64,000 bases of DNA from Cricetomys ansorgei (GCA_026225945.1 JAMJFZ010003581.1:9347001-9411000), one strand, 5' to 3'. Positions 12,759 through 23,390 are shown, counted from the first letter of the stretch. Translations and numbers: made by a program. The notes: generated by a model not told the origin, from the letters alone.

Positions 12759-12791
12759 TGACGTCACCCGCGACGTCACAGGAGGGCGGGA
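12759..12791 (+). promoter_or_regulatory. Twin CRE plus GC box, candidate promoter
   Basis: A perfect palindromic cAMP-response element TGACGTCA (12759-12766) is followed 12 bp later by a near-CRE CGACGTCA (12771-12778) and a GGGCGGGA GC box (12784-12791). No TATA box is evident. CREB, CREM and ATF proteins bind such sites, and paired CREs near TATA-less starts are typical of CREM-driven spermatid genes. They lie about 390 bp upstream of the first ATG of the candidate gene. Confidence 0.7.
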
Positions 12792-13166
12792 CCCTTCGCA
12801 ATAAGTCCTACTTGGCGGATTCACAAAGCTAATGCTAGAGGTAGGGAACTTGGAATGTCCTGTCTGTCCCACATGCCTCTTCTCCTCTCTTGCCCTCAGT
12901 CACGTGTCAGTCCCCATCAAAGACTGTATGCAGGAGTGAGTCTGACCGGCTCTACCACTTGAGGTGTTTGGAAGACAGCCTGAGGGAACAGGACACCTCT
13001 GTCCCAGCATCCTCCTTCCTTCTCTGGAAACCCCATCGGACCAATGCCGTTCTCAATCACCCACCCCTTCCTCCCAGTTCCCAGGTTCCCTCCTCTCTCT
13101 GTACGAACCAAGCCGTATGCCTTGTTGTAGAATCCCCTCTCTTATCGCCGTTGCAGAAAGAAGAGA

Positions 13167-13842
13167 ATGTCCTTGGGAAAGATGGATAATGAGTTCGAAG
13201 TCAGGTTAGGATGTCCTGTTTGGGGATCCCTTTGCCTTTCTCCCAGGCCTTTTTTGAACTATTCTGGCTTTTTGCTTCATTCATTCATTCATTCTTCGCT
13301 TGTTCATTCATTTTTAAAGGAAAGCTCGACTCTACAAGGGATTGAGGTGGAAGACCCAGACACAAGAGATCCAGGGCGCCCAGCACTCCCACTCACCCGG
13401 GAACGAGCTCTGCCCCTCCACAGAACACTCCTCTAAGGTCTGCTTGTGCGGGTGCAGCTTGCGGACAAAGGCGGTTCTCCATCCCAGGCCAGATCCAGTC
13501 GCAAACCTGGCCTCTCGAGTGCAGTCCCACTTGCCCTCCGAGCGGAAGCAGCGGCTTCCCGGGGTGGTGGTCATTCCTACTGTGGTCTCCCAGGACACCC
13601 CAAAGCTGAAAGAGGAGGGGAAGTCCCAACTGCTACCTTGGCGTTGCCCGGTGCCTCTGCGCCAGCTGGTGCCCATGAGCGTGTGGCCCAAGGGCTTTAT
13701 TGATCCACTCCCCAAACCTTTGCCAGAGGAATCGCTGAGGACCTTTATCTGCGTCGAAGGAGTTCACATCCCCAAGGCAGTGTCCCCAGAGATAGCTCTT
13801 GAGGAAGTTGCCAAGTCCTCTCTGCTACCTCGACTGAAATGA
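13167..13842 (+). CDS. Candidate two-exon gene, unknown 186-aa protein
   Basis: I do not recognise this protein. Exon 1 coding is 13167-13204. It has two in-frame ATGs, at 13167 and at 13182; the second has the better context (A at -3, G at +4). It ends AG|GTTAGG, a weak but usable donor. A pyrimidine-rich tract and AAAG|G at 13319/13320 give an acceptor in matching phase (2+1 bases form an Arg codon). Exon 2 then stays open for 173 codons to TGA at 13840-13842. The spliced reading predicts 186 residues with no signal peptide or membrane segment, a CLCGC cluster near residues 54-58, and a Pro/Lys-rich second half containing VVVIPTVVSQDTPKL and an acidic-hydrophobic C-terminus. A CRE-rich promoter lies upstream, and AATATA, a variant poly(A) signal, is at 13918-13923. 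The exon is free of repeats, unlike its surroundings. A small testis-expressed gene is my inference. A chance open frame in a GC-richer patch is the alternative. Confidence 0.5.
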
Positions 13843-13982
13843 ATGTGTTTAGTCAATTAATTACGATTGCTCGGTCTAACCGTAAACACGCAAAGCTGTG
13901 TATCTATTTTAACTGAGAATATATTTATATCCTCATTGTAACCCCAGTCCAGGGCATCTTTCAAAATGTATTTTTGTCATTA

Positions 13983-14177
13983 CTTGTGTGTCTGCCTGAT
14001 TTTAAGCATAGCACATGGGTGAAGGTACCTGTGGAGGCCCGAGACGGTGCCAGACCCCCCTAGGGATGGAGTTCAAGGCAGCTGTGAGCTGCCGAGTCTG
14101 GGTGCCAGGAATCAAACCCAAGTTCCTTTGAAGGAGCAGCAAGCACTCTAACCACTGAGCCACCTCTTCTAGCCCTT
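13983..14177 (-). repeat. B2 SINE, antisense
   Basis: TACCTGTGGAGGCCCGAGAC, GGGTGCCAGGAATCAAACCC and AGCACTCTAACCACTGAGCC mark the antisense tail, body and head. Confidence 0.88.
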
Positions 14178-14181
14178 GCTC

Positions 14182-14299
14182 CCCTTGAGACAGTACCTTA
14201 TGTAGCCCAGGCTGACCTTCACTTGGTATGTAGTTGAGGCTGGCTGTGAACTATTGATCTCCCTGTTGGAATCACAGGCATGTGTCAACATACCTGGGA
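14182..14299 (-). repeat. B1 SINE, antisense, diverged
   Basis: CCTTATGTAGCCCAGGCTGACC and GGAATCACAGGCATGTGTCA. An old B1 copy butted against the preceding B2. Confidence 0.75.
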
Positions 14300-14678
14300 A
14301 TGACCTGAGGTCTTGATCCTTCAGTCATGACATTGATTCACTCTGTACATTGATTTTGATTTTTCTGTAGTGACCAGGTTCCGACATGGAATCAGTTGCA
14401 TTCCAGTGCACTTTTCCCAAACAAACTTACTGGGATTTTGCTGGGAATTGTACTGAATCTGTGGGCATATATAGAGAATTGATGGTATGACAAGAGTCAT
14501 CCTATCTGTAAACGTGCTGTGACCCCCTTTACCTGTGGCCTAACACATCCCTTCCTGAGAGTGTGCTTTGGGTAACTGAAATGACAGAAATGAGGACTGA
14601 TGTACTTAGAAAATCTTTCTATTTTCTTGCTGTTTCACCATTTCAGTGTAAAAGCGTTTGTACAAAATCTTTTGTTAA
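14300..14678. other. Unassigned sequence
   Basis: AT-rich, with L1-like phrases such as GGGATTTTGCTGGGAATTGTACTGAATCTGTGG (14433-14465), which resemble antisense rodent L1 ORF2. Too short to be sure. Confidence 0.4.
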
Positions 14679-14822
14679 CTTGGTGGTGGTGGTGCATGTC
14701 TTTAATCCCAGCACTTGGGAGGCAGAGGCAGGCAGATCTCTGTGAGTTCAAGGCCAGCCTGGTCTACAGAGTAAGTTCCAGGAAAGCCAGAGCTACAACA
14801 GAGAAACCTTGTCTCAGAAACC
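14679..14822 (+). repeat. B1 SINE with A-rich tail
   Basis: AATCCCAGCACTTGGGAGGC, GATCTCTGTGAGTTCAAGGC and GAAACCTTGTCTCAG, followed by about 55 bp of A-rich tail to about 14880. Confidence 0.95.
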
Positions 14823-15009
14823 CAAAAACACAAACCAAAACGAATGACAAAAACAACAAACCCCCAAAACAAAACAACCCCCCCCAAACCCTTTTGTTTT
14901 TCTCTCCCTCTCTCCCTTCTCTCCATCCCTGCCTTCTTTTTCTAAACACTGGTTATGGGATATATAAAGAGAACCCCAGCCACTACCTGCCCTTCACTTT
15001 TCCTTTGAA

Positions 15010-15224
15010 ATGTGTTATTAGTTTATGTGCCTGGGTATGTTTAGCTTGTATATGTCTGTGCACCTTATGCATGCAGTACCTGCAGAGACCAGAAGAGGGC
15101 AGAGGATCCCCCTGGAACTGGAGTTATAGAAAGTTTCCAGCCTCCATGTGGGTGCTGGGAATCCAACCCAGGTCCTTTGGAAAAGCAGCCAGTGCTCTTA
15201 CCCACTGAGCCATCTCTGCGCCCT
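15010..15224 (-). repeat. B2 SINE, antisense
   Basis: GTACCTGCAGAGACCAGAAG, CTGGGAATCCAACCCAGGTC and CTTACCCACTGAGCCATCTC. Confidence 0.92.
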
Positions 15225-15395
15225 ACACTTTTCCTTTTCGAAACTAAGCAACCTTTATTAAATTGAAATTCACATGACGTACTTTTCCTTTCCTTAAAGT
15301 ATATACAATTTGGTGACCTTAGAATATCCACAGATATGTGTAACCGTGATTGCAAGTCTGTAATACTCTTTTCCTCACTTAAATATCCTCCTATG

Positions 15396-15590
15396 GGGGA
15401 CTGGAGAGATTACTCAGTGGTTAAGAATATGTTTCAGTTCCCAGAACCCACGTGATGGTTTCAAACTGTAATTCCAGATCCAGGGGAACTGGATCCTTCT
15501 TCTGGCTTCTTCAGGTCCCAGGCATGCACATGGTACCCAGACATACCTGTAAAACATTTGTATACATAAGGTAAAAATAGTTTTAAAAAA
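15396..15590 (+). repeat. B2 SINE, internally deleted
   Basis: GGGGGACTGGAGAGATTACTC head. The usual GCTCTTCC box region is partly missing before GTTCCCAGAACCCACGTG. Typical tail. Confidence 0.85.
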
Positions 15591-15691
15591 ATCTACCCTT
15601 TCCCTGTTTCCTACTTAATTCATTTGTTATCACCTGACAGCAAGTGCTTATGCCCCTCCCCTTGAGTCACAGTGCAAATTCTTTTGTTTTG

Positions 15692-15796
15692 CAGACAGGG
15701 TCTCACTATATAGCCCAGGCTGGCCTTGAGCTTGAAACCCTTACCCTTGATACACACATGCTGGGATTCCAGGCGTGTGTCACAATGGCTGGCCTA
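15692..15796 (-). repeat. B1 SINE, antisense
   Basis: CAGACAGGGTCTCACTATATAGCCC through GGGATTCCAGGCGTGTG. Confidence 0.85.
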
Positions 15797-15827
15797 TATT
15801 GTAAAATATTTTTAAAGATGTGTTTTA

Positions 15828-16098
15828 TTTTTAATTATGTGTATGTATGTGGGTATGTGTGTATGTGTGTGTGTGTGTGCTATGTATGTGTGTATGTGTG
15901 TATATGTGTGTGTGTGGATATATGTGCATATATTGGGTGCAGGTACTTCCAGAGTACAGAAAAGGGTGTTGGATGCCCTGGAGCTGTATTTTTCGGCAGT
16001 TGTGAGCCACATACACAAGGGTGCTTGCAAGTAAACTCAGCTTCTCTGGAAAAGCAGCACAAGATAAGACTTTGTCTACTGAAACTTCTCTCCAGCCC
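15828..16098 (-). repeat. B2 SINE, antisense, with expanded (GT)n tail
   Basis: A GTATGTGTGTATGTG-rich block (15838-15935) forms the tail, followed by TGCAGGTACTTCCAGAGTAC and a diverged head ending CTTCTCTCCAGCCC. Confidence 0.8.
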
Positions 16099-16176
16099 AA
16101 ACCAGGAGTTTCTGTGTTAAAGCTCCTTGTGAAATGGAGACTATTTATGAAGAGCACCCTGTAGCTGTACACCGAC

Positions 16177-16496
16177 TGTGATGACTCACCAAGGGAGACA
16201 TGGAGGCATTTTTGTACGTGCAAACCCTGCCAGGCCTCAGTAGAAGGAACCACTATCACGGCAAGGGCCATACTGGACAGTAGAACCCCGAGCGTCTGAG
16301 ATCAGGTGTTTTTATTGATCTGGAACTCCTCAGGTGTTCTACTGATAGCACGTGCAGATCATTTAACAATCAAACATTCTCCTACATAAATCCAGCATCT
16401 GCAAACAATACAAAACAACAAGACCTAGGCAACCCCTCACCCATCAGTGCACAAAACAATTATTTTATACATAACTAAAAATAAACTTTCACAACA
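16177..16496 (-). repeat. LTR (3' copy) of the short element
   Basis: Ends fit TG...CA on the minus strand. It aligns by eye with 17438-17754 with many substitutions, indicating an old insertion. Confidence 0.75.
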
Positions 16497-17437
16497 TTTC
16501 CCCTTTTCTGTATATCCAATTAAAATTGCTTTATCTCTATAACACAGTTTAACACTACACCCAGCAAAACTATCTACAAGAGGAACAATCATGAGGCTTG
16601 CTAATGCACAGGACCAAATAAAACTAAACATCTATCAAGCTTTCATAATGTCTATGGACAGAAAAACATTATCAATGCCCAATTATCTGGAATTCACTCA
16701 GGATCTTCTGGGCTCCTCCAAAAGGCGTGAGTCACTTCTTGGGCTCTGCCCTCTGCAGCACACACAGCCTGTCCTCCAGACTTTGGCTGGCTCCCCTTCA
16801 CTGCTGTTACTGTTCTTGGTGGTCATCCATGGTACTGGCATCTCCAAAACACTGGTGTCTTCTGCTGCAACTGGGCTTTCATCAATAGCCTCTCCTGGGC
16901 TCTCCTCATGGTGCCAAGCCTCAACTTCTCTTTAATCTGGGCTTTCAACTGATAACTGAGGTTGCACTTTCACCAATGGCCTCTTGTGGCCTCTCACAAT
17001 GTCAAGCCTCAGCTGCTTCCCAAAGACCCCTTCATACCTTCAAAACCAGTACCACCTGGGTGATTCTTACAGTACCAAGTTCGGCTACCAGCATGAGATA
17101 AAACCTCAGCCAGTTCTGGAAGACAGTTTCTGTGTGCTGATCCTGTAAACACTTTCCAGATTTTAAGATAGAGTCTGGATTTCTGGAAAAACAACTGGTA
17201 AACTTGTCTATAGGAAGGGTACCCTCATGGGCTGGAGTTCTCATCACCATAGTAGATGTGTCTTGTCAGGACCGCCTTACCTCACTTACAGTATCTAGAC
17301 AGGTTTGCAAAAACCAAACCAAAACAAAACAAAGCAGACTCTGTGAGGTCTGGAGTTTCTTTTCCTTCTTCCCTGTCCACATTCGATGTGGCTAATGTGG
17401 TGTCAGAGTCCACAATGGTACACCATTGTACACCTAT

Positions 17438-17754
17438 TGTGGTGGCTCAGCAAACAGGACAACAAGGAGACATATTTGTTGGTGGAAACCTTTCCAGATC
17501 TCAGCAGAGGGAACCACCGTCATGGCCAGCACTGCCATACCGGACAGTGGAACCTGGAGCATCTGAGCTCAGGTGTTTTTATTGATCCAGAACTCCTCAG
17601 GTGTTCTGAAAGCATGTGCGGATCATAGCAATTAAACATCTCTGATGTAAATCTAACACCTGCAGACAATACAAAATACCGAGACCTAGGAAGCTCCTCA
17701 CCCAACGATGCACAAAACAATTATTTAATACATAACTAAAAATCTTCCACAACA
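17438..17754 (-). repeat. LTR (5' copy) of the short element
   Basis: Minus-strand start TGTTGTGGAAG; contains GGATCAATAAAAACACC. Partner of 16177-16496. Confidence 0.75.
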
Positions 17755-17809
17755 GCACCAAGCACATAGCAGGTGCCCAGTTAAATATCTGGTACCACTG
17801 TTTTTTAAT

Positions 17810-18086
17810 TTGTAAATGCTTTTAAATTTGATTATGTGTATGTGTGTACATGCTTCTGTACCATAAAATTTTCATTGCTACTTCATAACTATAATTTTGC
17901 TACTGTTATGAATTGTAATAAATATCTGATATGCAGAAGATCTTAGACAACCCCTGTGAAAGGGTCATTCATCCTCAAAGGGGTCGTGACTCACAGGTTG
18001 AGAACCACTGATCTAGCTCCTGGGGATGAGGTATAAGTAGATTCAGCAGAAGGTACCTTCACATAATGAGCCACCTTACTGGTCCC
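17810..18086 (-). repeat. B2 SINE, antisense, split by a hAT element
   Basis: An antisense B2 tail (17810-17863) resumes as GATCTAGCTCCTGGGGATGA and AATGAGCCACCTTACTGGTCCC after the DNA transposon at 17864-18010. Confidence 0.65.
17864..18010 (-). mobile_element. URR1-like hAT DNA transposon, partial
   Basis: Contains AACCCCTGTGAAAGGGTCATTC and ends GGTTGAGAACCACTG, the terminal inverted repeat of the rodent URR1-type non-autonomous hAT family. One end is missing. It is nested in a B2. Confidence 0.8.
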
Positions 18087-18477
18087 ATTATTTTATCTTC
18101 TTCCCTTTCTGGTGTAGAGGCATCTCCAAGGCATTTGTTTTGGTTCCTCCTCTTCCATCTTTAGGATTTAGAGCAGTTACCTGGGGCAAGAGAACTGGTT
18201 AACTAGTTAACAAAAAGCAGCCCCCCCCTTTTGAAAATACTGTGGCCTTGTCGTAGGGGTGGGAATTATATGTGCCTTACAGACTGACATTCTGTCAAGT
18301 TTAGTATGGACATTTTAATTTTTTTTCACAGAACCCCGTTGCCCTTTTAAAACAGCCACAGTCCCTTCTCCCCTTCCATGTTGAACATCAGAGTAGAGCA
18401 GTATCAGGCCCTGTCAGCCCAGGCCCTGGGAGAGAGTCCACCACCACTGGAGGAGTTGCTTCTTGCTGTGTGTAGAC
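18087..18477. other. Unassigned sequence
   Basis: No gene or clear repeat. Contains a C-run (18222-18229) and nothing else I can name. Confidence 0.4.
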
Positions 18478-18645
18478 CCATAGTTGAGAGTGCTGGCTGC
18501 TCTTCCAGAGGACCTGGGTTCAATTCCCATCACCCACAAGGCAGCTCACAACTGTCTGTAACTCGGGTTTCAGGACATCTGATGTTCTTTGGCTTACTCA
18601 ATTGCTGCACAAGTGTGTACAGACATACATGTACACACACAGACA
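18478..18645 (+). repeat. B2 SINE, 5'-truncated
   Basis: GTTGAGAGTGCTGGCTGCTC, GACCTGGGTTCAATTCCCATC and an ACATACATGTACACACAC tail. Confidence 0.88.
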
Positions 18646-19838
18646 GAGACAGAGAGCTGTGTTTCTGAAAGCTTTTAAAGCCATAATTGGTGACCACTTC
18701 CCCCTCCTACTGAAGAGATAGGTGAACAGAGGATTGATTCACCCCCTCTAGAATGTTCCAGATGATCATGCCCGACCTACACATTTTCATTACAGGAAAA
18801 TGATGTCATTAAGGGAACCAGCAAAAAGAGACATGGAGGTTCAGAGGTCAGGGAAGCTGCTTAAAGGCAATAATGGCTCTTAACCTGGCCCAGAAGCCAA
18901 ACTTCTGGTTCTGAGCTCTCATCATTGAAGAGGGTCGGTGTTCATGGAGAAAATGGTTCTGTGCCATTGTTTAGAGCTGGCTTGGAATGCCAGCACCGAA
19001 GAATGTGCGGCAGTACAGGGGTGTGGAGTGGATCGGGAGGTAAGGCTGGTGGTTGTCTTGCTCCCCCCACCCAAGTTTTACTTGAGTCTGGGTTGCAGCC
19101 AAGGAAAACAGGAGCCTGGTTCTCCCTCCTAGCAGAAGACAAAACTCGGGCTTTGCAATTACCGTCTGGAAAAATCTTCCACCTCACATCTTCCTTCAGG
19201 CTCACAGCCGGAGGAGGGGAGGTCCACTCTGTTGGCAGCAGGGACACGGGTTCCAAGGTCTGGGAACAAAATGGGCTTTCCCCCTCAAGGGGCTCACAAT
19301 CCTTCGTAAAACCAGACAGACCTTGGGCGGAGCGGGAAAAACTCCTTTATTACACACTGAAATTCCATCCACCGGGAAGCTGGCTGGAGCGACGAGCCAG
19401 CCTCCAGCGGAAACAGCCAAGCCCAGACGTACCCAGCTCCAGCCTTAGTCCTCACCTGGTGCTCTAGACCCCTCTGCTCTTCTGCCAGCCATCAGTTTCT
19501 GCTGCCTGATACCCGGCCCAGCGCTTGGGTCCGTCCCAACCGAAAATCCCAGTCCCAGTCCGTGTATAAAGAAATGATTGGAGCCGGCGGGCCGGGAGAG
19601 ATGGAGGATATTCCCCTGTCTGCGCGATTTCTCTGATCTCACTGTCCTCTCCCCAGGTCCAGATGTCCCCCACCCAGTGGAATAGACCTAGGAAAGGATA
19701 TAAGAAAGGTTGCTTCTCTCTGCAACACCTTCGTCCCTCCCCACCCAGCTGCTTTCTTGCCCTGGCTCCCGCACCGGGCTGGGGCGCCAACTAAATCTGA
19801 TGAAAATGCAATTGCCAAGTCGTTAAGGTATTTGAATT

Positions 19839-19854
19839 AAAAAAAAAAAAAAAA
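19839..19854. repeat. A16 homopolymer
   Basis: Short poly(A) run in an AT-rich islet of the CpG island. No SINE head precedes it. Confidence 0.9.
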
Positions 19855-22198
19855 CTCCCGAGAAAGAAAGTATTTGATGGCTAATAATCTCATTTCAATA
19901 TAATGGGACCTTCTTCTACAGAGAGCAAGACAGGTTAAGAGATATAATTATGACTTCGCAAACTCTCTCCCAAGCGCGGGAGACACGCTGACAGGTCTGT
20001 ACGAGGCTGAGCCCGGCTTCTCTCCGAGGGTAGACGCTTTGTCTGCGAGGCCCGTTAAAGACACGCGGTCCCTTTCCAACCCCCAGCTCGGCCTACATTG
20101 CAATTTAACTGTCAGCCGCGTCCTCGCTCGGGGATTGAGCGCGAGGGCGGGGGTGGGGGAGCTGGGGGTGTGACAGAAGGGGAATTGGACTCGGAGTGTC
20201 TGACCGGTCACACGCTGCTGGACCCGGAACCCCAAGGTGGGGCTTCAGATCTGATCTCACCAGGGGGCTCTTTTAAGGGCGTCTACAACCACAGGGTCCA
20301 GGAGGAGCCGCGGTCGGGGAGGACTTGAGGGGCACAGATTTATTGCCCGCGTCCAAAGTGGTGCTTTTGATCCGAAATGAATAGATTCTTTCTGGTGGGA
20401 CTGCTGGGCGGCAGGGGCCGGAAGGAGCCGACTTAGGAAGCTGGAGAGGTGGCCGGACTTTGGAAGAGATGTCTACTTCCCCCTGTTATTATTATACTAG
20501 CAGAAAAACTCCCATTTGAAGCCTAGGTAGGGAAAAAGAATTCTCCCGGGCTCACATCTGTTCCTGTAACCGCACTACAAGGAAGGGAACCTCTAAGGCG
20601 CTGGACACGTGTGCGTGCCAGGCGTGTGCCCGAAAGCGAGCGGCCCGCACACTTAAAGAGTACTGATTGTTGTTCGGCTCCAGAGACTACGGAAAAGTCA
20701 AGGCTCAGGGCTGCCGAGAAGTCTGGGTCTCGACAGCCCCGGAGCTGCGCCCCATAACTTAACGCAGGTGCGCGGACCACCACCGAGCGAGCTCAGAAAC
20801 GTGCGGGGATGTGTGTTCGCGAGTGTGCGCGCATCATCCCGGGGAAAGCGCTTGGCCCGTAACACAGACGAGGATCTGGGAGAGGAGAAAAGCCCCCGCG
20901 GGCCTGAGGGACCAGTGGCCAGACACCGGGGACCGGATCCGGGGAGTGGAAGTGACCCGGAGCCGGCAGGAGATTTCCACCCAGCTTTTCTCGCTGCGGT
21001 CAGCCGGGCCCACCTTCGCTGAGAAGGAATTCAAGGATGCGGGGGGGGGGGGCCTCGCCGACCTTCTCCAATCCTCTAGGCCTTGGGGCTCCGCAGGACC
21101 CAGACGGCAACCTTTAGGGGAGGGAGGGCATATGTGTGGGGGGGAAATCCTAGTGGCCTCTGCGACAAGCGAGGTCACCAGGTCGCGCAATGCAGGGACT
21201 TCTCCGGGGGCAGGTGACTCCATCCTGCCAAGATTCCAGGTTCCTAACTTCTCCTCGGCTGCGCTCATGCACGTGCAGCATCGGGCCCCTCTAGAACCGT
21301 TCCAACCAGCAAGGGTGGTGGCGCTGTGGCGTCCTCCGGGCGGCACGGGGACACCTTCCCTCCTGGTGGCCCGAGAAGCACGACCCTCAAAGCGAGCCTG
21401 GCTGCGAGCCTGGCTGGCCCTGCTTGAATCATCCCTCTGGTTACACGCGAACCCTTCTCCCTTGTCCGGCCCACGGTGGCTGGGCTGTGCCGGTGTCCCT
21501 CCCCATTGCGGGCCGGTGCGGGGGCGCGTGCAGAAGCCGTTCCCAACCTTGATCTATCAGGCTTCCTGTCACCGCCCCAACGTGCCCTTCCCTCTTTAAT
21601 GACCCTCGCACCGAGATCCGGCGCGCGGCCACCGCCGGAGAGTGTGGCTGATGGGAGCCATGTGGCGGCAAGGCCGAGGGAGCCTCCGGGGTGACCCCCA
21701 AGGTGATGGGGGTTCCCCCACGCTGAACGCACCGGGGAAGGGGGCAGCTCCGGACGCTTAAATGTTGCCGGCCAGGGTCTCGTCCTGGTGGGGGGCTCCG
21801 CAGAGGGCGGGCGCGTCGCCGGCGGGGTCAGGGGCGAAGGGGCAGGCGGAGGGCAGCGCGCGGGGAGCCGGCGCAGTGGCTCGGGTTACCAGGCCCGGCC
21901 CTCCCACCCGCAGCTCGCGCGCGGGGTCCAGGGCGGGCTTGGGCCGCCCCCACCCTGTCCCCCCTCCCGTCCCCCCCGCTGTTTGCCTTTCTCTGGCAGG
22001 CGGCGGGACTCGGCTTGAAAGGAATCGCCTCGGTTTGGAACGGTGTTTATTTTTCTTAACCAGCCAGTGCGGACAGACGACCCCGTGGGCAAGGCGACCG
22101 GACCCGGCCCAGCCTGCGCTTGGGGAAAGGGGTCAGGATAGGGGCCAGCCGGGCGACGAGGGGGAGCCTGGGATGGACTCTGGTCCACCCTCCCCACT

Positions 22199-22219
22199 CC
22201 CCCCCCCCCCCCCCCCCCC
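22199..22219. repeat. C21 homopolymer
   Basis: Uninterrupted run of 21 C within the CpG island. Confidence 0.95.
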
Positions 22220-22714
22220 GCCACAGCGGCCGGGACGGGGGAGGGGTCATGGCTGGCCAGGGGATGACTTAGTTCCTTGTAGGCAAACAGACCTTCTGCC
22301 GCAGTTGCCTTCGGTTTGACCTTGCTCTAGGCCGGACAGCCAAGTGGCAAAGCCTTTTGATTTTGACGTTGGATTTAAGTTCACTGTTGCTGATTTTTAT
22401 TTCTAACACTTGGAGGACAAAGGATCTTTGTGACTCAGTTTCCTCCTTGCTCAAAGGGCTCTAACGCAGTGCTTTGCAGTGTAGTTGCTGCAAGCGTAGG
22501 GCTTTATACTAGCACTCTTGGGGCAGAGCCTGAGACTTGCCGAGAGGTGTGGGATCAGCCTTTTCGATGGGGACAGTGGCCACGCGAGAATGGGTGGCGA
22601 GGAGGGATAGTGGGGCAAGGGTGGAGCCCCTAAGGAGAAGGGCTTGAGATGGGGCTCAGGACTCCCAAGCTACTGTAGGAAGGAAGTGAGGGCTGGGAGA
22701 GAGTTCTGAGCGTT

Positions 22715-22790
22715 TTGACAGGAGATGAATAAAATGCAAATGATATTCAAAGCAAGATGCTAATGAGGTTCTATTCTTTGAGCGCTACAG
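22715..22790. promoter_or_regulatory. POU/homeodomain/TCF-like motif cluster
   Basis: A 76-bp AT-rich patch at the island's edge holds the octamer ATGCAAAT (22734-22741), TTCAAAG (22745-22751, TCF/LEF-like) and GCTAATGAGG (homeodomain core). It looks like a conserved enhancer core, but binding is inferred from motifs only. Confidence 0.4.
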
Positions 22791-23059
22791 CCCGTGCAGG
22801 GTCCGTAAAGCTGTTAGAGCTGTAGTGAACTCAAGGCCCGGGCAGAGTCCAGCAGTCCGAGTCTCAGACGTGCGCCGCGATCGCGAGTGTGAGTGTGTGA
22901 GTGTGGCGGGAGCCTCATCCTCCGGAATGCGCGGAGCGGGCTCCGGGTGTGCTCGCACGAACTGAAAATGAGGTCAGAGAAGGTCGTTCCACTCTGCAGC
23001 ATAAATCAAGGAGGAAAGGAGAGTGGATGTGAGAGACAGTCCCTGGAGACTGCCGGGGG

Positions 23060-23081
23060 AGAGAGGGAGAGAGACAAAGGG

Positions 23082-23121
<40 letters not shown>

Positions 23122-23155
23122 AGTGAGACAGACACAGAGAGAGAGAGAGAGCAGT

Positions 23156-23213
<58 letters not shown>
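23060..23213. repeat. (GA)n microsatellite
   Basis: About 150 bp of GA units, interrupted by two copies of GCAGTGAGACAGA, which suggests local tandem duplication within the array. Confidence 0.96.
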
Positions 23214-23216
<3 letters not shown>

Positions 23217-23390
23217 GCAAGGCAAGCAGAGCTAGGGGAGAAAAGTTCCGTGTAGACTGCAAGAAGCTGGCCTAAGGCTCTTCCAGAACCAGAACCAGAC
23301 AAGACCTGGCCCTCAGACCCCCAACCCCCAACACACACTTGTGCTCTTCTCTCTGTCCCTGTCTCTCTCCAACTCCACTGCCTCCCTCCA

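Larger units (their letters stand above)
16177..17754 (-). mobile_element. Short non-coding LTR retrotransposon
   Basis: Two direct repeats of about 320 bp (16177-16496 and 17438-17754) bracket 941 bp with no retroviral reading frame. The repeats share GAGCTCAGGTGTTTTTATTG-type and TGCACAAAACAATTATTT blocks. Read on the minus strand, each starts TGTTGTG, contains an AATAAA just after GTTCTGGATC, and ends in CA, as an LTR should. The body has CT-rich degenerate repeats (CTCTCCTGGGCTCTCC-like). I see no clean flanking target duplication. Relatives lie at 34.31-34.83, 53.21-54.77 and 56.21-56.60 kb. With no gag or pol it is non-autonomous or internally deleted. Confidence 0.8.
19200..22980. promoter_or_regulatory. 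Large CpG island, orphan
   Basis: About 3.5 kb of GC-rich DNA with many CpGs and almost no SINEs, in contrast to both flanks. CpG is densest at about 19.97-20.3, 20.55-21.75 and 21.78-22.26 kb, with a smaller patch at 22.86-22.95 kb. Such an island normally marks a constitutive or developmental promoter. I find no exon encoding a known protein; long open frames inside it are what GC-rich DNA gives by chance. AT-rich islets such as 19800-19950, GTGTTTATTTTTCTTAAC at 22044-22061 and 22700-22790 look like constrained non-coding sequence. A non-coding first exon, an alternative promoter of a distant gene or a lncRNA start are all possible. Confidence 0.8.

Noticed and set aside
14600..15208. 202-codon plus-strand frame
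   Set aside because: Made of a B1, its A-rich tail and an antisense B2.
18925..19467. 180-codon plus-strand frame before the CpG island
   Set aside because: An overlapping 104-codon frame exists on the other strand; no domain, signal peptide or promoter context.
20811..21599. 262-codon open frame in the CpG island (plus strand), with a 170-codon frame opposite
   Set aside because: Both strands are open because stop codons are rare in GC-rich DNA. No domain, poor codon pattern, no matching splice sites.
21762..22319. 185-codon open frame running into poly-Pro
   Set aside because: It crosses the C21 run and G/C-rich simple sequence. The product is low-complexity and matches no family.
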